Shown here one piece after another: positions 46,486 through 59,882 of a stretch of DNA of 64,000 nucleotides. Numbering within the stretch: position 1 is the stretch's first letter; each line of letters opens with the position of its first letter. The notes beneath the pieces were generated by a model, which ran no database searches, had not been told where the DNA came from, and was given only the letters and a program-made list of their open reading frames with translations. Both the position numbers and the translations under genes were made by a program. This stretch comes from Sapria himalayana. Taxonomy: Eukaryota; Streptophyta; Magnoliopsida; Malpighiales; Rafflesiaceae. The stretch is from contig JAREIK010002645.1 of assembly GCA_029783825.1 (NCBI GenBank), forward strand, positions 620,001 through 684,000. The letters run 5' to 3'.

Positions 46486-49400
46486 GATTTTGAATCATTG
46501 TATATAGGTTTTTAAATTATATTTTAATTACTATCAATCTTATTAATAATAGTTTATTAATTTATTTTTTGATCATTATTATACTATCTATCAATAAAAT
46601 TACTTATATTGAATTTTAATGTTTTATAATTATTAATATTATTATAACTAAATATTAGTTTTAGTTTTGAAAAAAAGATTTAAAATTATTATATTTTCAA
46701 AGGTTATAACCTTCAAAAATGATAAAAAATCTGATTAATAATTTTTTATATTTTTAATATTTAAATAAAAATTATAAATCACAAAATACCTAAATATTTA
46801 AATCTATAGACTCCTAAACCCCAAAACCCCCGAAATACTTAAAGCATAAAACCTATATAACCTATATAATAAATGATAATTATAATATCTATCAATAGTT
46901 TATTAATTAATCTCTATCTTATTATTAATAGTTTATTAATTTAATTTTTGATCATTATTAATATATTTATCAATAAAATTGTTTAAATTGAATTTAAATG
47001 GTATATAATTATTAATATTAATATAACAAAAGATTGTATTCACATTTCCAAAAATTTTAAATATTATTATATTTTCATAGGTAATAAACTATGAAAATGA
47101 TAAAAAATTGCAAATTTTTTTCATTATTTTATTGTTTAAATAATACCTATAAACCACTAAATGGCTAATCACTTAAATCAATAAACTCAATAATGATAAA
47201 ACCTCTAAATACTTAAACCATTAAACTAGTTTACATTAATAATAAATCATAAATATCATTTAAAGTTGTATTCAGTAAAAATTTTAATTTTTATTTTAAT
47301 TATTTATCAGTTTATTTTTACATTAATAATAAATAAATTATAACTACAAATTAAATTATCAGTGAGACAGATATAATTTAAATTAAACCAGTATACCCTA
47401 AATAATAATTAATAAATCTCAATATTATTGTTTTCATTATAATTTAAAATATTCATTTTAATTAGTTATTTGTTTATTTTTATATAAATATTAATTACAA
47501 AATAAATTATGAGTTAGATATATATAATATATATAAATTATTTTTCATCAAAAAAGAATAGATATACTTTTTAAAATAAAAAAATATTCAAAACAAATAA
47601 TTATTATTTAGTAATACATTTTCCTTTGCTTTTGAATCATTTTAGGTTTTGATATTATATTTTAAGTAATATGAATCTTATTCATTATAGATTTTTAATT
47701 TATTTTTTGATTTATTATTAGAATATCTATCAATAATATTGATTATATTGAATTTATGTTATATATAATTATTATGATAATCATAAATAAATATTGTATT
47801 CCCGCTTTAAAAAAATTTTGAAATTATTATATTTTCAAATGTTATAACCTTAAAAATATAAGATAAAATAATAAAAATAAAATTTTTGTTATTTCATTTT
47901 TTAAATAAAGGCTATAGACTATTAAATGCCTGTTTCTTAAATCAGTAAGCTAATAAACCCCAAAACTCCTAAATACATAAACCTTTTAACATATATATAC
48001 TACTTAATGAATAATAAATCTCATTTTTATGTCTATTTATTATAATTTTAAATATTCAATTTAATTATTTATAGTCTAATTTTTTAAAAAAATTAATTAC
48101 AAAATAAATTTCAAGTGAGACAAACATTATTTAAATAATTGATTTTTTTTTTAAAAAATATAAGCTTATAAAAAGAAGGAAAATTTAAAAATTAAATATT
48201 TTTATTTAGTAATATATTTTGATTTGATTTTGAATCATTTTGCGTCATGTAAATATATTTTAATTAAAATTTATATTTTTAGTAACAGTTTATTAATTTA
48301 ATTTTTGATCATTATTATAATATCTATCATTAAAATTGTTTATATTGAATTTATATGATATAATTAGTAAGATTAATATAATTATACATGGTATTCACAT
48401 TTCAAAAAATTTTAAAAATTATCTTATTTTCAAAGGTTATAACCTTTGAAAATCGAAAAAATCTAAAAAAAAATTTTTTATTTTTTTATTTAAATAAAAC
48501 CTATAAACCACAAAATGCCAAAAACATAAATTGCTAAACTCCTAAACAACAAAACTCCTAAATAATCAAACCAATAAACCGGTATACCATTTATAATAAA
48601 TCACAAATTTCATCTTAATTTGTATTCATTATAATTTTAAATATTCATTTTAATTATTTATTAGTTTATATTTATAGAAATGTTAATTACAAAATAAATA
48701 ATGAGTGAGACAAATATAATTTTAATAATTTATTTTTAATCAAAAAAAATATAACCTTAAAAAAGAAGTAAAAATTTAAAAACAAAAAATTATTATTTAG
48801 TAATATATTTTACACTGATTTTGAATCAGTGTATATAGGTTTTGAAATTATATTTTAATTTCTATCAATCTTATTCATAATAGTTTATTAATTTATTTTT
48901 TGATCATTATTATAATATCTATCAATAAAATTACTTATATTGAATTTTAATGTTTTATAATTATTAAGATTATTATAGCTAAATATTATATTTACATTTG
49001 AAAAAATAATTAAAAATTATTATATTTTCAAAGGTTATAACTTTCAAAAATGATAAAAAATCACAAAAATAATTTTTTTATAATTTTATTTTTTAAATAA
49101 AACTTATAAACCACTAAATACCTAAACCTTTAAATCTATAGACTCCTAAACCACAAAACCCCCTAAATACTTAAAGCATTAAACCTATATAATATATATA
49201 ATAAATGATAATTATAATATCTATCAATAGTTTATTAATTAATATTATCTTATTATTAATAGTTTATTAATTTAATTTTTGATCATTATTGATATATCTA
49301 TCAATAAAATTGTTTATATTGAATTTATATGATATATAATTATTAATATTATTATAACTAAATATTATATTCACATTTCAAATAATTTTAAATATTATTA

Positions 49401-52400
49401 TATTTTCAAAGGTTATAACCTAAGAAAATGAGAAAAAAGTACAAATTTTTTTTGTTATTTAATTATTTAAATAATACCTATAAACCACTAAATGCCTAAA
49501 AACATAAATCACTAAACTCCTAAACGACAAAACCTCTAAATACTTAAACCATTAAACTAGTATACATTAATAATAAATCATAAATATCATTTAAATTTGT
49601 ATTCAGTATAATTTTTAATTTTATTTTAATTATTTATTAGTTTATTTTTATAGAAATATTAATTACAAATTAAATTTTCAGTGGACATATCTAATTTAAA
49701 TTAAACCAGTATACCCGAAATAATAAATAATAAATCTCAATATTATTGTTTTCATTATAATTTAAAATATTCATTTTAATTAGTCATTTGTTTATTTTTA
49801 TATAAATATTAATTACAAAATAAATTATGAGTTAGATAGATATAATTTATATAAATTATTTTTAATCCAAAAAGTATAGATAAACTTTTTAAAAGAAAAA
49901 AAATTTTCAAATCAAATAATTATTATTTAGTAATACATTTTCCTTTGCTTTTGAATCATTTTAGGTTTTCATATTATATTTTAAGTAATATGAATCATAT
50001 TCATTATAGATTTTTAATTTATTTTTTTAGATTTATTAGAATATCTATCAATAAAATTGATTATATTGAATTTATATTATATATAATTATTATGATTATA
50101 ATAAATAAATATTGTATTCACTTTTGAAAAAAATTAAAAATTATTATATTTTCAATGGTTATAACCTTCAAAATATGATAAAAAATAATAAAAATAAATT
50201 TTTTGTTATTTCATTTTTTAAATAAAGACTATAGACCTTTAAATGCCTGCTTACTTAAATCAGTAAGCTCATAAACCCCGAAACCCCTAAATACATAAAC
50301 CCTTTAACATCTATATACTACTTAATGAATAATAAATCTCATTTTTATGTCTATTTATAATAATTTTAAATATTCAATTTAATTATTTATAGTTTAATTT
50401 TTTACAAAAATTAATTACAAAATAAATTTTGAGCGAGACAAACATTATTTAAATAATTGATTTTTTTTAAAAATATAAGCTTATAAAAAGAAGGAAAAAT
50501 TTAAAAATTAAATATTATTATTTAGTATATATTTTGATTTGATTTTGAATCATTTTGCATCATGTAAATATATTTTGATTAAAATTTATAATTTTATAAA
50601 TAGCTTATTAATTTAATTTTTGATCATTATTATAATTTCTATCATTAAAATTGTTTATATTGAATTTATATGATATATAATCAGTAAGATTAATATAATT
50701 ATACATGGTATTCACATTTCAAAAAATTTAAAAATTATCTTATTTTCAAAGGTTATAACCTTTGAAAATCAGAAAAAATCTAAAAATTTTATTTTTATTT
50801 TATTACGTAAATAAAACCTATAAACCACAATATGCCTAAAAACATAAATTGCTAAACTCCTAAACACTAAAACTCCTAAATAATCAAACCAATAAACTGG
50901 TATACCATATATAATAAATCACAAATCTCATTTAAATTTTATTCATTATAATTTTAAATATTCATTTTAATTATTTATTAGATTATTTTTTATATAAATG
51001 TTAATTACAAAATAAATAATGAGTGAGACAAATATAATTTTAATAATTTATTTTTTATTCAAAAAAAAATATAAGCTTATAAAAAGAAGTAAAAATTAAA
51101 TAACAAAAAATTATTATTTAGTAATATATTTTACTTTGATTTTGAATCATTGTAAATAGGTTTTTAAATTATATTTTAATTACTATCAATCTTATTAATA
51201 ATAGTTTATTAATTTATTTTTGATCATAATTATAATATCTATCAATAAAATTACTTATATTGAATTTTAATGTTTTATAATTATTAAGATTATTATAACT
51301 AAATATTATTTTTACCTTTGAAAAAAAATTTAAAAATTATTATATTTTCAAAGGTTATAACCTTCAAAAATGATAAAAAATCACAAAAATAATTTTTTAT
51401 ATTTTATTATTTAAATAAAAATTATAAATCACTAAATACCTAAACATTTAAATCTATAGACTCCTAAACCCCAAAAGCCCCTAAATACTTAAAGCATTAA
51501 AACTATATAACCTATATAATAAAGGATAATTATAATATCTATCAATAGTTTATTAATTAATCTCTATCTTATTATTAATAGTTTATTAATTTAATTTTTG
51601 ATCATTATTAATATATCTATCAATAAAATTGTTTATATTGAATTTATATGATATATAATTATTAATATTAATATAACTAAAGATTGTATTCACAATTCAA
51701 AAATTTTAAGTATTATTATATTATCAAAGGTTATAACCTATGAAAATGAGAAAAAATTACAACATTTTTTTGTTATTTTATTTTATAAATAATATATATA
51801 AACCACTAAGTGCCTAAAAACATAAATCACTAAACACCTAAACGACAAAACCTCTAAATACTTAAACCATTAAACTAGTATACATTAATAATAAATCATA
51901 AATATCATTTAAATTTGTATTCAGTATAATTTTAAATTTTTATTTTAATTATTTATCAGTTTATTTTTATAGAAATATTAATTACAAATTAAATTATCAG
52001 TGAGACAGATCTAATTTAAATTAAACCAGTATACCCTAAATAATAAATAATAAATCTCAATATTATTGTTTTCATTATAATTTAATATATTCATTTTAAT
52101 TAGTTATTTGTTTATTTTTATATAAATATTAATTACAAAATAAATTATGAGTTAGATAGATATAATTTATATAAATTATTTTTCATCAAAAAAATATAGA
52201 TAAACATTTTAAAATAAAAAAAAATATCAAAACAAATAATTTTTATTTAGTAATACATTTTCCTTTGATTTTGAATCATTTTAGGTTTTCTAATTATATT
52301 TTAAGTAATATGAATCTTATTCATTATAGATTTTAATTTATTTTTTGTGAATTATTAGAATATCTATCAATAAAATTGTTTATATTGAATTTATATTATA

Positions 52401-53457
52401 TATAATTATTAAGATTAATATAAATAAATATTGTATTCACTCTTGAAAAAAATATAAAAATTATCATATTTTCAATGGTTATAACCTTAAAATATGATAA
52501 AAAATAATAAAAATAATTTTTTTTTATTTCATTTATTAAATAATGCCTATAGACCAATAAGGCCTCCTTACTTAAATTGGTAAGCTCATAAACCCCGAAA
52601 CCCCAAAATACATAAACACTTTAACATCTATATACTACTTAATGAATAATAAATCTCATTTTTATGTCTATTTATAATAATTTTAAATATTTAATTTAAT
52701 TATTTATAGTTAAATTTTTTACAAAAATTAATTACAAAATAAATTTCGAGTTAGACAAACATTATTTAAATAATTGATTTTTAATAAAAAAAATATAAGC
52801 TTATAAAAAGAATGAAAAATTTAAAAATTAAATATTATTATTTAGTAATATATTTTGATTTGATTTTGAATCATTTTGCGTCATGTAAATATATTTTAAT
52901 TAAAATTTATATTTTATTAATAGTTTATTAATTTAATTTTTGATCATTATTATAATATCTATCATTAAAATTGTTTATATTGAATTTATATGATATATAA
53001 TTAGTAAAATTAATATAATTATACATGGTATTCACATTTCAAAAAATTTTAAAAATTATCTTATTTTCAAAGGTTATAACCTTTGAAAATCAGAAAAAAT
53101 GAAAAAAAAATTTTTTATTTTTTTATTTAAATAAAACCTATAAACCACAAAATGCCAAAAATCATAAATTGCTAAACTCCTAAACAACAAAACTCCTAAA
53201 TAATCAAACCAATAAACCGGTATACCATTTATAATAAATCACAAATTTCATCTTAATTTGTATTTAGTATAATTTTAAATATTCATTTCAATTATTTATT
53301 AGTTTATTTTTTATAGAAATGTTAATTACAAAATAAATAATGTGTGAGACAAATATAATTTTAATAATTTATTTTTAATCAAAAAAAAATATAAGCTTAT
53401 AAAAATAAGTAAAAATTTAAAAACAAAAAATTATTATTTAGTAATATATTTTTCTTT
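46486..53457. repeat. Tertiary satellite unit 1 (three 2.32-kb units, 6972 bp)
   Basis: The three 2.32-kb units differ from each other, but each resembles its partner about 6.95 kb downstream: A2 and A5 share CTGATTTTNAATCAGTGTAT, A3 and A6 share TCATTGTAAATAG, D2 and D5 share TTTTACGTAAATAAAACC and CACAATATGCC, and C2 and C5 share an almost identical 183-bp stretch (49945 and 56890, 6945 bp apart). Confidence 0.8.
48426..48453. repeat. 28-bp perfect palindrome in a satellite D monomer
   Basis: Each arm is ATTTTCAAAGGTTA, meeting at the centre GGTTATAACC. It is perfect in most D monomers (for example also near 50745, 53060 and 57686) and slightly imperfect in A, B and C monomers (near 46692, 47083, 47836 and 49023). 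Confidence 0.9.
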
Positions 53458-56400
53458 GATTTTGAATCATTGTATATTGGTTTTGAAATTATATTTTAAT
53501 TGCTATCAATCTTATTAATAATAGTTTATTAATTTATTTTTTGATCATTATTATAATATCTACAAATAAAATTACTTATATTGAATTTTAATGTTTATAA
53601 TTATTAAGATTATTATAACTAAATATTATATTTACTTTTGAAAAAAATTTAAAAATTAATATATTTTCAAAGGGTATAACCTTCAAAAATGATAAAAAAT
53701 CAGAAAAATAATTTTTTTATACTTTTATTTTTTAAATAAAACATATATTCCACTAAATAACTAAACATTTAAATCTATAGACTCCTAAACACCAAAACCC
53801 CCTAAATACTGAAAGCATTAAACCTATATAATAAAAGATAACTATAATATCTATCAATAGTTTATTAATTAATCTCTATCTTATTATTAATAGTTTATTA
53901 ATTTAATTTTTGATCATTATTAATATATCTATCAATAAAATTGTTTAAATTGAATTTAAATGATATATTTTTATTAATATTAATATAACTAGAGATTGTA
54001 TTCACATTTCAAAAAATTTTAAATAATAATATATTTTCAAAGGTTATAACCTATGAAAATGATAAAAAATTGCAAAATTTTTCTTTGTTATTTTATTATT
54101 TAAATAATACCTATAAACCACTAAATGCCTAAAAACATAAATCACTAAACTCCTAAACGACAAAACCTCTAAATACTTAAACCATTAATCTAGTATACAT
54201 TAATAATAAATCATAAATATCATTTAAATTTGTATTCAGTATAATTTTTAATTTTTATTTTAATTATTTATCTGTTTATTTTTATAGATATATTAATTAC
54301 AAATTAAATTATCAGTGAGACGGATCTAATTTAAATTAAACTTGTATACCCTAAATAATAAATAATAAATCTCAATATTATTGTTTTCATTATAATTTAA
54401 AATATTCATTTTAATTATTTATTTGTTTATTTTATATAAATATTAATTACAAAATAAATTTTGAGTTAGATAGATATAATTTATATAAATTATTTTTAAT
54501 CAAAAAAGTATATATAAACTTTTTAAAAGAAAAAAAATTTCAAACAAATAATTATTATTTGTAATACATTTTCCTTTGCTATTGAATCATTTTAGGTTTT
54601 CATATTATATTTTAAGTAATATGAATCTATTCATTATAGATTTTTAATTTATTTTTTTAGATTTATTAGAATATCTATCAATAAAATTGATTATATTGAA
54701 TTTATATTATATATAATTATTATGATTATTATAAATAAATATTGTATTCACTCTTTAAAAAATTTAAAATTATTATATTTTCAAGGATTATAACCTTGAA
54801 AATATGATAAAAATAATAAAATAAATTTTTGTTATTTCATTTTTAAATAAAGCCTATAGACCATTAAATGCCTACTTACTTAAATCAGTAAGCTCATAAA
54901 CACCGAAACCCCTAAATACATAAACCCTTTACATCTATATACTACTTAATGAATAATATATATCATTTTTTGTCTATTTATTATAATTTTCAATTTTCAA
55001 TTTAATTATTTATAGTTTAATTTTTTACAAAAATTAATTACAAAATAAATTTCGAGCGAGACAAACATTATTAAAATAATTGATTTTTAATAAAAATAAT
55101 ATGAACTAATAAAAAGAAGGAAAATTTTAAAAATTAAATATTATTATTTAGTAATATATTTTGATTTTATTTTGAATCATTTTGCGTCATGTAAATATAT
55201 TTTAAGTAAAATTTATATTTTTATTAATAGTTTATAAATTTAATTTTTGATCATTATTATAATATCTATCATTAAAATTATTTATATTTAATTTATATGA
55301 TATATAATTAGTAAGATTAATATAATTATACATGGTTTTCACATTTCAAAAAATTTTAAAAATAATCTTATTTTCAAATGTTATAACCTTAAAAAATCCG
55401 AAAAAATCGAAAAAAAAAATTTTATTTTTTTATTTAAATAAAACGTATAAACCACAAAATGCCAAAAAACATAAATTGCTAAACTCCTAAACAACAAAAC
55501 TCCTAAATAATCAAACCAATAAACCGGTATTCCATTTATAAATAATCACATATTTTATTTTAATTTGTATTCATTATAATTTTAAATATTCATTTTAATT
55601 ATTTATTAGTTTATATTTATATAAATATTAATTACAAAATAAATAACGAGTGAGACAAATATAATTTTAATAATTTATTTTTAATCAAAAAAAAAATATA
55701 ACCTTAAAAAAGAAGTAAAAATTTAAAAACAAAAAATTATTATTTAGTAATATATTTTAAACTGATTTTTAATCAGTGTATATAGGTTTTGAAATTATAT
55801 TTTAATTTCTATCAATCTTATTCATAATAGTTTATTAATTTATTTTTTGATCATTATTATAATATCTATCAATAAAATTACTTATATTGAATTTTAATAT
55901 TTTATAATTATTAAGATTATTATAGCTAAATATTATATTTACATTTGAAAAAATAATTAAAAATTATTATATTTTCAAATGTTATAACTTTCAAAAATGA
56001 TAAAAAATCACAAAATTTTTTTTTTATCATTTTATTTTTTAAATAAAACTTATAAACCACTAAATACCTAAAGCTTTAAATCTATAGACTCCTAAACCCC
56101 AAAACCCCCTAAATACTAAAGCATTAAACCTATATAATCTATATAATAAATGATAATATAATATCTATCAATAGTTTATTAATTAATCTCTATCTTATTA
56201 TTAATAGTTTATTAATTTAATTTTTGATCATTATTATATATCTATCATTAAAATTGTTTATATTGAATTTATATGATATATAATTATTAATATTATTATA
56301 ACTAAATATTATATTCACATTTCAAAAAATTTTAAATATTATTATATTTTCAAAGGTTATAACCTAATGAAAATGAGAAAAAATTACAAATTTTTTTTGT

Positions 56401-59400
56401 TATTTAATTATTTAAATAATACCTATAAACCACTAAATGCCTAAAAACATAAATCACTAAACTCCTAAACGACAAAACCTCTAAATACTTAAACCATTAA
56501 ACTAGTATACATTAATAATAAATCATAAATATCATTTAAATTTGTATTCAGTATAATTTTTAATTTTATTTTAATTATTTATAGTTTATTTTTATAGAAA
56601 TATTAATTACAAATTAAATTTTCACTGGACATATCTAATTTAAATTAAACCAGTATACCCGAAATAATAAATAATAAATCTCAATATTATTGTTTTCATT
56701 ATAATTTAAAATATTCAATTTAATTAGTCATTTGTTTATTTTTATATAAATATTAATTACAAAATGAATTATGAGTTAGATAGATATAATTTATATAAAT
56801 TATTTTTAATCCAAAAAGTATAGATAAACTTTTTAAAAGAAAAAAAATTTTCAAATCAAATAATTATTATTTCGTAATACATTTTTCCTTTGCTTTTGAA
56901 TAATTTTAGGTTTTCATATTATATTTTAAGTAATATGAATAATATTCATAATAGATTTTTAATTTATTTTTTTAGATTTATTAGAATATCTATCAATAAA
57001 ATCGATTATATTGAATTTATATTATATATAATTATTATGATTATAATAAATAAATATTGTAATCACTTTTGAAAAAAAATTAAAAATTATTATATTTTCA
57101 ATGGTTATAACTTTCAAAATATGATAAAAAATAATAAAAATAAATTTTTTGTTATTTCATTTTTTAAATAAAGACTATAGACCTTTAAATGTCTGCTTAC
57201 TTAAATCTGTAAGCTCATAAACCCTGAAACCCCTAAATACATAAACACTTTAACATCTATATACTACTTAATGAATAATAAATCTCATTTTAATGTCTAT
57301 TTATAATAATTTTAAATATTCAATTTAATTATTTATAGTTTAATTTTTTACAAAAATTAATTACAAAATAAATTTTCAGTGACATAAACATTATTTAAAG
57401 AATTGATTTTTTTTTTAAATATAAGCTTAAAAAAGAAGGAAAAATTTAAAAATTAAATATTATTACTTAGTAAAATATTTTGATTTATTTTGAATCATTT
57501 TGCATCATGTAAATATATTTTGATTAAAATTTATAATTTTATAAATAGCTTATTAATTTAATTTTTTATCATTATTATAATTTCTATCATTAAATTTATT
57601 TATACGAATTTATATGATATATAATCAGTAAGATTAATATAATTATACATGGTATTCACATTTCAAAAAATTTTAAAAATTATCTTATTTTCAAAGGTTA
57701 TAACCTTTGAAAATCAGAAAAAATCTAAAATTTTTTTTTATTTATTTTACGTAAATAAAACCTATAAACCACAATATGCCTAAAAACATAAATTGCTAAA
57801 CTCTTAAACACTAAAACTCCTAAATAATCAACCAATAAACTGGTATACCATATATAATAAATTACAAATCTCATTTAAATTTCTATTCATTATTATTTTA
57901 AATATTCATTTTAATTATTTATTAGATTATTTTTCATATAAATGTTAATTACAAAATAAATAATGAGTGAGATAAATATAATTTTAATATTTTATTTTTT
58001 ATTCAAAAAAAAATATAAGCTTATAAAAAGAAGTAAAAATTAAATAACAAAAAATTATTATTTAGTAATATATTTTACTTTGATTTTGTATCATTGTAAA
58101 TAGATTATTAAATTATATTTTAATTACTATCAATCTTATTAATAATAGTTTATTAATTTATTTTTTGTTCATAATTATAATATCTATCAATAAAATTACT
58201 TATATTGAATTTTAATGTTTTATAATTATTAAGATTATTATAACTAAATATTATTTTTACTTTTGAAAAAAAATTTAAAAATTATTATATTTTCAAAGGT
58301 TAACCTTCAAAAATGATAAAAAATCACAAAAATAATTTTTTTATAATTTTATTATTTAAATAAAAATTATAAATCACTAAATACCTAAACATTTAAATCT
58401 ATAAACTCCTAAACCCAAAAAGCCCCTAAATACTTAAAGCATTAAAACTATATAACCTATATAATAAAGGATAATTATAATATCTATCAATAGTTTATAA
58501 ATTAATCTCTATCTTATTATTATTTGTTTATTTATTTAATTTTTTATCATCAATAATATATCTATCAATAAAATTCTTTATATTGAATTTATATGATATA
58601 TAATTATTTATATTAATATAACTAAAGATTGTATTCACATTTCAAAAATTTTAAATATAATTATATTATCAAAGGTTATAACCTATGAAAATGAGAAAAA
58701 ATTACAACAATTTTTTTGTTATTTTATTGTTTATATAATACATATAAACCACTAAGTGCCTAAAAACATAAATCAAAAAATACCTAAACGACAAAACCTT
58801 TAAATACTTAAACCATTAAACTAGTATTCATTAATAATAAATCATAAATATCATTTAAATTTGTATTCAGTATAATTTTTAATTTTTATTTTAATTATTT
58901 ATCACTTTATTTTTAAAGAAATATTAATTACAAATTAAATTATCAGTGAGACAGATCTAATTTAAATTAAACCAGTATACCCTAAATAATAAATAATAAA
59001 TCTCAATATTATTATTTTTATTATAATTTAAAATATTCATTTTAATTAGTTAATTGTTTATTTTTATATAAATATTAATTACAAAATAAATTATGAGTTA
59101 GATAGATATAATTTATATAAATTATTTTTCATCAAAAAAATATAGATAAACATTTTAAAATAAAAAAAAATTTCAAAAAAAATAATTATTATTTATCAAT
59201 ACATTTTCTCTTGATTTTGAATTATTTTAGGTTTTCATATTATATTTTAAGTAATATGAATCTTATTCATTATAGATTTTTAATTTATTTTTTGAGAATT
59301 ATTATAATCTCTATCAATAAAATTGTTCATATTGAATTTATATTATATATAATTATTATGATTATTATAAATAAATATTGTATTCTCTCTTGAAAAAAAT

Positions 59401-59551
59401 TTAAAAATTATCATATTTTCAATGGTAATAACCTTGAAAATATGATAAAAAATAATAAAAATTATTTTTTTTATTTCATTTTTTAAATAAAGCCTATAGA
59501 CCAATAATGCCTCCTTACTTAAATCAGTAAGCTAATAAACCCCGAAACCCC
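53458..59551. repeat. Tertiary satellite unit 2 (truncated, 6094 bp)
   Basis: Second copy of the 6.95-kb unit, lacking the end of the last C monomer and the final D monomer. The shared unit-specific variants listed for unit 1 show it arose by duplication of a block of three 2.32-kb repeats. Confidence 0.8.
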
Positions 59552-59624
59552 TCTAGGTTTGTTCGTAATATCAGTTTATTATGCTTATCATAATATCAGT
59601 TTATTATGATTTTTATTTCATTTT
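59552..59624. repeat. Satellite-LINE junction with a 25-bp spaced duplication
   Basis: TAATATCAGTTTATTATG occurs at 59566-59583 and again at 59591-59608. The following TTTTAAGTAATATGAA resembles the start of satellite C monomers, although LINE ORF2 sequence begins within the next 30 bp. This is a rearranged edge of the array. Confidence 0.65.
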
Positions 59625-59644
59625 AAGTAATATGAAGCTGTATA

Positions 59645-59815
59645 AAGCTGAAATGACAAGAAACAACGTCTGGAAAGCATCCTTTGCTGCTGTAGTATAC
59701 CACATATGGTAGGAAAGGAATAGATGACTCTATGAAAAGAAATCCCAAAGTGCAGATCTTCTAATTAGAAAGATCAAAAATGATATTCACATTGTCTTTT
59801 ATAAAGAATGTTAAG
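59645..59815 (+). pseudogene. LINE ORF2, C-terminal end
   Basis: Reads AEMTRNNVWKASFAAVVYHI and then W, a stop, ERNR, and after another stop LYEKKSQSADLLIRKIKNDI and HIVFYKEC before a final TAA. This matches the last part of plant LINE ORF2 proteins (WKxxFAAxVYxIWxERNxR...LIxxIKxDI). It belongs to the same LINE as the ORF2 start at 44656, because the poly-A tail and target duplication follow directly. Confidence 0.8.
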
Positions 59816-59882
59816 AGCTTTAGTTTGTCTAGGTTGCAATGAATTTTTTTGATAGTGAAGTTTTTATTTATCAAAAAAAAAA

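Larger units (their letters stand above)
46484..59551. repeat. 13-kb AT-rich satellite array with two-tier higher-order structure
   Basis: Four related monomers (A, B, C, D) form a unit of about 2.32 kb. The A landmark GATTTTGAATCA starts at 46486, 48817, 51139, 53458, 55764 and 58082 (spacings 2331, 2322, 2319, 2306, 2318). Within a unit the homologous TTATTAATAATAG-like landmarks are about 379 (A-B), 759 (B-C), 597 (C-D) and 596 bp (D-A) apart, so B has gained what A lost. Each monomer has a GTTTATTAATTTA...TTGATCATTATT block, an ATCTATCAATAAAATT block, a palindromic TTTCAAAGGTTATAACCTTT-type box, then a CTAAA-rich pocket. The array ends within a C monomer. It is non-coding; open frames of 60 codons are by-products. 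Confidence 0.93.
40895..59882 (+). mobile_element. L1-type LINE inserted in gypsy gag and containing a satellite array
   Basis: The 11-bp flanks TTGAAAGTAGT (40884-40894) and TTGAAAGTGGT (59883-59893) match at 10 of 11 positions, a typical LINE target duplication. The right flank is preceded by the tail TTATCAAAAAAAAAA. From 5' to 3' the element has a leader, ORF1 (DUF4283-type), ORF2 with endonuclease and the first half of the reverse transcriptase, then 13 kb of satellite in place of the rest of ORF2, then the last roughly 60 ORF2 codons and the poly-A tail. A hAT MITE sits at 43872-44340. All coding parts carry stops, so it is long dead. Confidence 0.85.

Noticed and set aside
49945..59393. 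Three similar 60-codon frames (49945, 56890, 59211) that could look like a gene family
   Set aside because: They are the same satellite C-monomer segment, extremely Ile/Tyr/Asn-rich as expected from AT-rich repeats.
46484..59551. CRISPR-like or operon-like interpretation of the regular repeats
   Set aside because: Repeat units are kilobase-sized and contiguous with no unique spacers, and the context is plant nuclear DNA.
46484..59551. Calling the satellite array a centromere
   Set aside because: Only 13 kb, flanked by a gene 8 kb away and embedded in a LINE. Without CENH3 or cytogenetic data this is not supported.
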